Source: Desmodus rotundus
Taxonomy: Eukaryota; Chordata; Mammalia; Chiroptera; Phyllostomidae
Assembly: GCF_022682495.2 (NCBI RefSeq)
Contig: NC_071389.1
Location: 9,353,199 to 9,417,198 of the forward strand
DNA: 64,000 nt
Direction: 5' to 3'
Both the position numbers and the translations under genes were made by a program. Shown here one piece after another: positions 44,133-54,100 of the stretch. Within the stretch, counting starts at the first letter, position 1, and the number at the start of each line of letters is the position of its first letter. The notes under the pieces are model-generated. The model worked only from the letters and a program-made list of their open reading frames with translations. It made no database searches and was not told the DNA's origin.

Positions 44133-45999
44133 GAGAACCAAGATGGCAGCGTAGGTAGACACACTGCGCCTCCTCGCACAACCAGAACTGACAGAGAATC
44201 GAACGGCAAGGGGGTCCGACACCAAGGAAATAAAAAAAATAAACATTCATCCAGACCGGTAGGAGGGGCGGAGACAGGCACCGGGGTGGAGAGGACTCGC
44301 TTGGCTGTGGCGGGACCGAGACTGGTGGAGTGTGGGACGAATGGCCCAGGCAGTCTGAGCACTAGCAGACCCTGCGGCCCCACATTCCCGCAGATAAACC
44401 GAGAGGGCCGGACTCAAGAGTGGCGGAGAACGGGGCAGGCAGAGCAGTGGGTAGCACCCCGCGGCCCCACATTTGTGCACAGATAAACCGGACGAACGGC
44501 GGGGAGCGAAGCAGACCGCTGCGCAACCCAGGGCTCCAGCTCGGGGAAATAAAGCCTCAAACCTCTGATTGAAAACGCCCGTGGGGGTTGGGGCAACAGC
44601 AGGAGAGACTCCCAGTCTCACCGGAGAGGTCGTTGGAGAGACCCACAGGGGCCTAGAGTGTGCACAGGCCCACCCACTTGGGAACCAGCACCAGAGGGGC
44701 CCAGTTTGGTTGTGGGTATCAGGGTGAAGGATTGAAATCCAGAGGAGAGTGAAGCGGGCACCATTGCTCCCTCCTGGCCCCTCCCCCACGTACAGCGTCA
44801 CAGCGCAGCTACCAGCATTACCCCGCCCCGGTGAACACCTAAGGCTCCGCCCCTTAAAGTAACAGAAGTGCCAAGACAAAAAAAAAAAAAAAAAAAAAAA
44901 GGCCCAAACCACAGAACACTTCAAAGCTCCAGAAAAAATACAACTAAGCCATGAAGAGATAGCCAGCCTATCAGATGCACAGTTCAAAACACTGGTAATC
45001 AAGAAGCTCACAGAATTGGTTGAATTTGGTCAAAAATTAGATGAAAAAAATGAAGGCTATGCTAAGAGAAACAAAGGAAAATGTACAGGGAACCAATAGT
45101 GATGGGAAGGAAACTGGGACTCAAATCAACAGCGTGGACCAGAAGGAAGAAAGAAACATCCAACCAGAAAAGAATGAAGAAACAAGAATTCAAAAAAATG
45201 AGGAGAGGCTTAGGAACCTCCAGGACATCTTTAAACATTCCAACATCTGAATTATAGGGGTACCAGAAGGAGAAGAGGAAGAACAAAAAATTGAAAACTT
45301 ATTTGAACAAACAATGAAGGAGAAATTCCCTGATCTGGCAAAGGAAATAGACTTCCGGGAAGTCCAGGAAGCTCAGAGAGTCCCAAAGAAGCTGGACCCA
45401 AGGAGGAACACACCAAGGCACATCATAATTACATTACCCAAGATTAAACACAAGGACCTACATCCAAGATTACTGTATCCAGCAAAGCTATCATTTAGAA
45501 TGGAAGGGAAGATAAAGTGCTTCTCAGATAAGGTCAAGTTAAAGGAGTTCATCATCACCAAGCCCTTATTATATGAAATGTTAAAAGGACTTACCTAAGA
45601 AAAAGAAGATAAAAAATAGGAACAGTAAAAATGACAGCAAACTCAGTTATTAACGACCACACCTAAAACAAAAACAAGAGTAAACTAGGCAACCAACTAG
45701 AACTGGAACAGAACCATAGAGATGGAGATCACATGGAGGGTTGTCAATAGGGGAGTGGGAGGGGGAGAGGGGGGGAACGGTACAGCGAACAAGTAGCATA
45801 GATGATAGGTGGAAAATAGGGGGAGGGTAAGAATAGTGTAGGAAATGTAGAAGCCAAAGAACTTATATGTATGACCCATGGACATGAACTATAGGGGGGA
45901 ATGTGGGAGGGAGGGGGTGGGCAGGATGGAGTGGAGTGTGGGGGGGAAATGGGACAACTGTAATAGCATAATCAATAAATATATTAAAAAAAAAAAAAA
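44133..45999 (+). mobile_element. HAL1 copy B: second ORF2-less LINE-1
   Basis: Same organisation and orientation as copy A, 600 bp downstream. It starts near gagaaccaagatggcagcg after ggagagctc (44124-44132) and ends in poly(A) before (g)ggagagctc (46000-46009), a short target duplication extended by shared A's. The 3'UTR is closely alike copy A by eye (over 90 percent identity over long runs) and both lack ORF2. Compared with A, ORF1 carries a 24-nt A run, lost start codons, an A insertion, a stop and an internal deletion. Confidence 0.88.
44901..45598 (+). pseudogene. HAL1 copy B ORF1 remnant
   Basis: Aligns to copy A ORF1, but both early ATGs are lost (ggcccaaacc), an extra A shifts the frame near 45047, CGA has become TGA near 45247, and about 140 nt coding the start of the C-terminal domain are absent near 45450 (from KIKHK straight to DLHPRL). 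Open segments 45041-45250 and 45314-45598 remain. Non-functional. Confidence 0.85.
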
Positions 46000-46308
46000 G
46001 GGAGAGCTCTCTGGTTCCTGAGCTGGCTCACTCTCAGGCTCTTCTTTCTGGAGGATGTCTGGATGATTGCGCTGCAGCCGCCCGCATTTCCCAATGGACA
46101 GTATTTTTGGATGGGGAGGAACTCCATACGCAGCCTAGGTTCAGGCTGGCCTGGCAGAGGGTGGCAGGTTTATTCTTTGGGTATCCTAGAGGGAACAGGC
46201 TTTGACCCAGAAGCCTGCCATTCCCAAAATTGTGTAGTTTTTGTATATTATGTTGTTTTTAGTTTGTAAACTAACAAGGTAACTAAAAACTAACTGGGAA
46301 AAGATAAG

Positions 46309-46490
46309 AGAGAACCCAGGTGACCTTTTGGCATCTCTGGGCCACACATTAAATACACAAACACTAATGAAAACTGATGAGCAAAAAAAAAGGTTTTAAG
46401 CAAATTGATGATTTTGTATTTGGCCGCATTCATAGCCATCCTGGGGCACATGCAGTCTGTAGGCTGTGGGTTGGACACCCCTGTTTAGCA
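46309..46490 (-). repeat. hAT-type DNA transposon fossil
   Basis: ctctgggccacacattaaatacac and ggttggacacccctgttta are the familiar reverse Charlie-type ends. Confidence 0.6.
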
Positions 46491-46924
46491 TTTAGCTTTG
46501 GTTGACAAACTTAATAACTGCTTTTGAATAAAGACTCCTTCCCTTTATCACCAAACTTTTGTCTCTGGAATTTTTCCCTAGAGGGCAGTGGTGGGCAGTA
46601 GAATCCCAAGTACTGTTGGGTAACAAAATGAGAGAGAGAGAGGAGAGGGTAGAAGTGGGTGTTGCAAGGAGTCAGGAGGGATCCACTCAGGAGGGAGACT
46701 TCAGGGATCCACTGTGCCCACATGGGATCTGGCACATTGTAAGCACTCACTAAATATTTGTGAAATGAATGAGAGAATGGTAGAGGAAGAGGATGGATTT
46801 TGAGAATCTGATTATGGCTAGACTTTGCATGCCCTGTAGCATTCTGTGAGAAATCCAAGTTAAGACTGGGAGTCTTTTTAAATCTCTTATGGTGACCTTA
46901 AAAATAAAAACAGCCAGTTATTTT

Positions 46925-47345
46925 TACCAGCCAAAAACAAACAAACAAAAAGAGTTTATTCAGGACAAGCATGCTACTGCAAACAAGTATAGGCAATTAC
47001 AGAGAAAAAGGAAGTTGAGAAGGGGTACATTGAAGGAAAGTCCTGGAAGGAAAGCGAAAGTTCTGGTTGGTGATGGCTTCTCATTGGATGAATTGCAAGG
47101 GTCCCCATTGGCTGGGCTTGTTACTGGGCCAGGAGAAAAATCTTCCTCCTTCTGGGATAGTAGAGACCCTTGCTGCAAATGGAAGGTAGTTGGGGTGCAT
47201 AATTGAGGTGGAATGGTAGTGCAGGAGAGCTCCTTCTTCTGGCCTCCTGACTCCATTTTAAATGGGGTTTCTTTATTCAGTTTCCCACTTAGGTTAACAA
47301 ATTTTGCTTCTTTGAATACAACTCTTTGCTGAGTCACAGGAGGCC
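46925..47345 (-). repeat. Possible solo LTR (minus strand)
   Basis: Read on the minus strand: two CCAAT-type sites (gccaatgggg, tccaatgagaag), then a TAT-rich spot and AATAAACTC near 46950, the order expected in an LTR. No internal retroviral sequence, no confirmed boundaries or target duplication. Low certainty. Confidence 0.35.
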
Positions 47346-47559
47346 TTGGGCATGTGGTGAGTTAGGATAAGGGGCCGGGTAGGGGCCTCCCACTGAGCAT
47401 AGTGGGTCACAGAAGGATTTCTCTTGGAGGAGGCGCCTCAGTCGAGTCTTACTGAGTCAAGAGAAGGAGGTGGCAAAGGCTCCAAGAGAGAGTCTTCAGG
47501 GTGAGCTGAGTTACTTCGCTACAGCTCTGAATCTCGGCCAGCCGGGCCCCAGAGGTCGA

Positions 47560-48130
47560 GGGGATAGGGATGATCCGCAACCAGACAACGGTGGAGTCTG
47601 AATTGACGGTTTCTCTGCAGCACGTGAGGCCTCGTGGGCGGGGGAAGTCCCCAGAAAACCCTGGCTCTAATCGAGGGGACTCGTGCGTCCCACCGACTGC
47701 GGCGTGCCTTGAGCCAGGGCTCCCAGTAGAGGACGCCCGGGGCGAGGAGGCCTGGAGGTCCGCGAGCCGCCGCTCTAGCCTGACCGGGTCATAGAGCCGC
47801 GCTGCTTCCGCCCCCGCGCTGGGAAGGAGCCGGAAGTCTGGTGGGCTGCGGACAGCGAGATGGAGGAGGGCGAGTACGAGTCGGTTCTGTGTGTCAAGCC
47901 GGAGGTCCACGTCTACCGCATCCCACCAAGGGCTACCAACCGTGGCTACAGGTGACCGCCCGCCTCCCGGCTCGGCTAACCTCTGCTTAACCCCTTCCCC
48001 GCTGCCTGACACGCCCACTCGGAGCAGAGGAGGGCCCTGCCAGCTTAGGGGCGACGGGGACCGGTAAAGCTGCGGCGTCTCCTGGCTTGAGGCCAGAGCA
48101 GGGAAGGGAGTCCAAGCTTTCGGCTGTCTC
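47560..48130. promoter_or_regulatory. NECAP2: CpG-rich promoter region of NECAP2
   Basis: A local rise in CpG density, with no TATA box. A consensus ETS site CCGGAAGT lies at 47830-47837, 23 nt upstream of the ATG region, typical of ETS-driven housekeeping promoters. Transcription probably starts between about 47790 and 47850. SPATA21 lies divergent but its known start codon is 11 kb away, so a shared promoter is possible, not shown. Confidence 0.7.
47860..47951 (+). CDS. NECAP2: NECAP2 exon 1
   Basis: Begins [20 protein letters not shown]; donor GTGACC after 47951, phase 2 (split Arg31). Confidence 0.96.
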
Positions 48131-51100
48131 GGTGCGACGCACCGGGCTCCCAGTAGCGGGAAAGGCGATAAAGCCTGTTTAGCGCTTGGGGGCCTGGTTG
48201 GCTTCCAGGTACCCTAAAAGTAAGTGGTCGGGAGTCGTGGTGTCGCAAATCTTCTTCTTTCAAGGCCAACTGATAGCCTTGAAGGGATCCTTGAAAAACC
48301 TTAAGGGGAAGGGGGCCTCTCATAAGCGGGAAATCCCAGAGGGGAAGGAAGGGCGCTCCAGCTGGGAGCTTTAGGCTGTGGGCGGAAGCCCAGGGACCCC
48401 TCCCTGTACAGTTTCCTTGCTTGAACTTCTTATCACAGTTGGGAGGAATCATCCGCACTTCTTTGGTGATGTGTCCCTGAGATGAATAAACATACATACA
48501 CTTGCAGACTAGTATCTGGAAGGGAACTGCCCCACAGGAGGGGAACGGGGTGCGGATGGGGGGTTTGTACCGTTTGTATTGTATTATATGTGTATGTATT
48601 ACCTATCAAAAGAAGATGGAAAATATTAAAAGAAAAAAAGAGATACCTGATACAGACCACCTGGCCTATGGCTACTTTGTGCCACTGATGGGTGGGCGAG
48701 AGGTGACTCTTGAAGGCCCTGTTTGTTCAAGTTATTGGGAAATTACAGAACACAGGATTGGCCCGCACCACGGGAGTGATGGAGTGTGGACATCTGACTT
48801 GTTAATTTCCAGTTGTGTGTTAACATGGGCTCATCGCTGATTCTGTAGTGAACAGATATTTTATTGAATACCTACTACTTCCGTGACATTTTGAAATAGT
48901 ATGAAAGCAACAATAGTAACAATAACAAAAACACACTTGCTTTCTAACATCAAACTGGAGATGTGCCACCAAACCTGGATGGTCCTTGACCCCCCAACCC
49001 CTTCAATAGAATAGGTTTGGCCCCTCTTGGTCTCCCAGAAAGTGAGGATGGCAAGTGTCAGGGCTGGCTGGTTTGGCATAGAGGAAACTCAGTCCCTTGC
49101 CCTTCGACTCGAGAGCTCTGCTTAGCCTGAGTCTAAGGCCTGTTGCCCCGGTAAGAGGAACTGAAACTGAGTCTGCTGACTTGTGAATTGAGAGTCTGCA
49201 TTTCTGTGACCTTCCAAACAACCTGTGTCGACAGTTATGGTGTCTTGGAGTCCTGGCATATGCTGAGGGACTTCCAAGGAGACCCTCATGGAAAGACCCA
49301 AGGTTCCTGCCGTTTGGGGATTTTACGGAGCTGCTGCTTAGCACTAAAATGTGAACTTCCCGCTCTGTAAGAGCCCAAAGGAGGCCATTACGATAGGCCC
49401 ATAGTTTCCTGGTTTTCTCACTGCCTGGGCTGCCTTTGAGAATGTGTTTCCTTCTTTTTCTTTTTTTTTAGACTTTATTTATTTTTAGAGAGAGGGAAGG
49501 GAAGGAGAAAGAGGGAGAAACACCAGTGTGTGGTTGCCTCTCATATGCCCCTTACTGGGGACCTGGCCTGCAGCCCACAGATGTGCCCTGACTGGGAATT
49601 GAACTGGCAGCTCTTTGGTTCTCAGGCTGGCACTCAATCCACTGAACTAGGCCAGCCAGGGTATATTTCTTAAACACCCATTCACTTTCCCCTTGCTCTC
49701 CTTTTCTTTACCAATGGTTGCTCCCCTCTCTACTTTTCCTCCAAGATGGTTTCTGATCCCAAATGGTCACTCTGATCACTGCCGCCTAGCAATGTCTTAA
49801 ACAAACAGGCCCCAGGAGCCATTCCCTCTACAGAAAGGAAACTGGAAGTCCTACTTCAGAGAAGGTCTCTATAATCTCAAACTGGGGTCAGCAAACTGTG
49901 ACCCACTGCTTTTTTTTGTATGGCTCACAAGCTAAGGATGGTTTTCACAGTTTTAGATGGCATGGGGAATTTTTTTAAAGACTATTTCATGATGTAAAAG
50001 TTATAAGCAGTTCTGATTTCGGTGTTTACAAAGGTTTGCAGAAACACAGCCATGCCCAGACCATTCAGTTACAGTCTTTAAAGCACCAGGACACTCGTGA
50101 ACTGCGAGTGACTAATCTCACTGTTACAGCAGCACAGTGAGTAGTCATGACAGAGACTGTGTGGCCCTTGGGGAAGGTTCTCCAGCCCCTGGTCTAGAGC
50201 AGGCCGCCTATATGCCTTTCCCAGCCCCACCTCCAGCACTGGAGTACTTGGAGCTGGAGCCTCTGGCGGAGACTCCATGGTCTTTGTCCCCTTAGGGCTG
50301 CAGAGTGGCAGCTGGACCAGCCATCATGGAGCGGCCGGCTGCGGATCACAGCAAAAGGGCAGGTGGCCTACATCAAGCTGGAGGACAGGACCTCAGGTAA
50401 AGGCAAGGGAGGCCTGCGTGGAGCTGGGGTGCCATGCTGCCCACTGTGAAGGGAGAGGCAGCCCTGGCCTGGCTGGGTCACTGTGGGGTTGTGGGAACCT
50501 GCCTTGGACATCGAAGACCTGTGTGTACCTCTGAGCCTCCTACATTTCCCCACCTTTAGTTGTGGGGACCATTGTCCACAGGTATTAAAAGTGGTATTTC
50601 CTGCCAAGCACTTGTTCTCTTTGGGGGTCCTTAAGAAAATACTACTCTTGGAGCTCAAGGAGAGGAGACCTGCGGGTGGGTCCCAAGTGGGAAGTTGAGT
50701 TGCCTCGGGACAGGCTGGAGGAAGATGCACAGCCCTCTGCCGCTGAGCTCTGGTTCTCAGGAATTCTGTTGATTGACTAAATGGTAACTCCCAGGCTGAC
50801 CCCGCCCCTTAACTGAAGGAGCTGAAACTGTCTCCTGAGCTCCTTCTCTGGGGAGAGGATGATCCAGGCCGAGTGGTGTTGGGGTAGCTGGTAGATGTCA
50901 CTTTGGGGGACAGCTCTGGAAATCCTGTGCCACCAGTGCCTCTGGGTGCTCTGTGGAGGGCAGCACGCCTGGAATAGCCTGGCCCCCAGAACGGGGACCC
51001 GGGCACGGTGCCTGCTCGGTCAGGTGTCTCGGCATCGGCCATCTCTTTTTCTGATATGCAGAAATTGTCCTTGTGGGGTGGAACAAAGTGCAGAGGTTCA

Positions 51101-54100
51101 CAGGCAGATGAATTCTCAGGCCTGCGTCATTGGTGTCTGCGCCGCGGGACCTTGGGCGAGTCGCATGACCTCTGGCGCCTTGGCCTCCTCTGTGTTGAAA
51201 TGGCGATCACGTTAGTTCCTGCTTCACCAGGTTGCTGGAAACCCATGCAGTTGTTCTGTGCACTGCATGGTGACCCAAAGCATTGATTTGCTCTGGAGCA
51301 TGGGGTTGGCAGGGTGGCATTGTCTGCAGAGGAGTTAGAAGAGACAGCTGCCGTGCGTAGGCCAGAGGACTCTGGCGGTGAGATTGGCTGGAAGTCCCAG
51401 GTGGTGTCACAAGGGAGTGGCAACACCTGTTCTCTGGGGCCCTTGGGAACTGACTGTCAGGTGGCTGTTACCCCTAATGTAACAGCCACTGCTCAGGGCT
51501 GAGCCTGGACCAGGATGCTCTTCGCTTGGGGTCATGCCCACTGGGTCATGTCGGACTCTCACTTTCCAGTCACTCCAGGCCACAGATTCCCAGCCCTAGT
51601 GACGTGGGGACCAGGTGAGTGGTGTAGGCTGTCAGGTCACATGTAAGATATTTAGCAACATCCCTGGCCTCTTACCATTACTTCCCCCACCCCCGAAGTT
51701 GTGACAACACAAAACACCTCCAGATATTGCCAGATGTCCCCTCGGGGGGAGGGGGAGTACAGTCATCCCTGATTGAGACCACTGCTCCTGGTTGAAGGCA
51801 TCCAGGGCAGTCCCAGATCTCAGTTAAGGGGGACAGAGAAATTAACAAGCTACAGACTCTAGGTCCATGGATTGTGATGCAGCACAGCTTCGACTACAGT
51901 CACCTCTAAATCACAGGTCTCAGTAGGAAATACTTGGTTAGATACTTAAAGCACCAGCAAGGATCAGCACTGGGGAAATGATGCCAGTCATAAGTGTCCA
52001 CAAAAGGCGTGAGCGCTGCACCCTGGAGAGCCCTCGTTACCAAGGGGCTGCACTTCACAAGGGCGCCCTTTTAAAACCATTCCCTCTTGTTCTGCCTCTG
52101 AGATTAAATCAGCCGGCTTCCAGGTCTTCTCTGGGTGCAAAAACTTTCTCCCTCCTTTCCACCGGGTTCACCAGCTCCTTCACATTCCTGCCTCAGGCAC
52201 CAGATCTTTTCTGAAGGTGTGATGTACCTGGGCCAGGCCCACCTGCTGCAGGGCTCTCAGAGAGCAGGCATTGTAAGTGTGGCCGGCGGATGGAATGAGT
52301 GGCCAGCAGCTCCGGCCCATCATTCTCATGTGGGGATGGGGGCCCAGCATTGTTACAGCTTTTGATTTTTTTTTAAAGATTTGACTTGATTTTTAGAGAG
52401 TGGGAAAGGAGGGTGAGAAACGTCAGTGTGTGAGAGATACGCGGATCGGTTGCCTCTCCCATACCCCCAAACTGGGGACCCGGCCCGCAACCCAGGCATG
52501 TGCCCTGACTGGGAGTCCAATTGGCGGCCTTTCACTTTGTGGGACGATGCCTAACCCGTTAAGCCACACTGGTCAGAGCACAGCTTTTAATTTTAAGAGA
52601 AGCCAGAAATCATATTATTTTATGTGTAATTTGATTTTAAAGTGTTTGACAGTTAAATGAAAGATAAAGCTAAGCCACCTTGGACTTAAACCTTTGGTTG
52701 GTTGTATTCCTCCGGCTTCCCTTCAGCCTGAATGGAGTTGACTTGAACCCCAGATAAGGTTTGCCCGTGTGCCTCACAGGCAGCAGGCCCCAGTAGGATG
52801 ACGGAAACGTCACGCTGGAGCGGGCTCAGGGCGCACTCTGACTTGGGCTTTCAGGTGAGCTCTTCGCCCAGGCCCCAGTGGACCAGTTTCCTGGAATGGC
52901 CGTGGAGAGCGTGACGGATTCCAGCAGGTACTTCGTTGTCCGCATAGAAGACGGAAATGGTACGTGAGGGTCTTGGTGCTCGCTCCTCGTGAGGAGGCTT
53001 TCTCTGCCCCGGGAAGTGGGACTGACCGCTTGTTGTCTTCTAGGGCGGCGGGCGTTTATTGGGATTGGCTTTGGGGACCGAGGCGATGCCTTTGACTTCA
53101 ACGTTGCATTGCAGGACCATTTCAAGTGAGTGAAATGCCTCCTCCCTTTTCCCTGGACAGAATGATCTCCCGGGTTAGGGTACCCAGGGGGTGGTATGTG
53201 GTTTGTCTTCCAGCAGAGCCCCCGGAAAACTCACTTCTGTTTTGGGATAGGCTGGCCTCTCTGCATCCTGCCAGGCCTCATCTCTGCTTTGAAGTTACCT
53301 CCTTTTCCTGATGCCCATTGCTGCCACCCCAGCTAGCTGGCCCAGACTTTGAGGGGTCACATTTCTTCCCTTTCCAGGCCCCTCAGCAGCCAGAGTCCTT
53401 GTTAGGCTCCTGTGGCTTTTTTGGGCCTGCTCCTCTGATATGAAAAGTGGTGCTTGGCTTCCCAGGCCACCCAGCAGGTCTTGGGTGGTCCTTTCTGAAG
53501 CCAAAAGGCAGGGCAGGAACAACTGCTCCCCTGTCACCTGCAGGCCTCCACCTCTAGCTTCCAGCAAGTGGGGACCGTGTAGCCGCTCACATGGAGGCCT
53601 CTGGCTCTTCCCTGTGCTGGTGCCCCTGCCCCAGGTGGCTCCCAGATGGCTGTTTCATGGAAGATGGGGGGCCTTTGTGTTGCCCTCTCCTTCCTAGCAT
53701 CTGTCTTGTCTCATCATCTATCGTAAGAGCCCTGGGGTGGGAGGAGTTCTTATCTTAGTTCTTATGCCAAGCGCTTGGGGGTAGAGGGCCAGGTTCTCCG
53801 ATTTACTGAAGACCAGCATTAGAACCGTCTACGTAAGTGATCTCACTGAACTTTCATCACAGCCTTTAAGACGTACAGACTTGTCCGCCCATTTTGCTGG
53901 TGCAGAAACGGACAGGCCTGCAGCTGCTTAGGTGTCACAGGCAGGATTTGAATTCAGGCCTGACTCTAAGCCTGCACTCCACCACCTGCTGCAGTAAAAC
54001 ATCTTAGACGGGCGGCAGGTAGTAGTGAAGTGAGTGTGAATGCAGGGCAGCTGGGCTCTTCCTCAGCTTTGCCTTCTCCTCCCCAGGTGGGTGAAACAGC

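Noticed and set aside
47449..48018. 189-codon minus-strand frame over the NECAP2 first exon
   Set aside because: CpG-island frame antisense to NECAP2 exon 1; no known family and no splice support.
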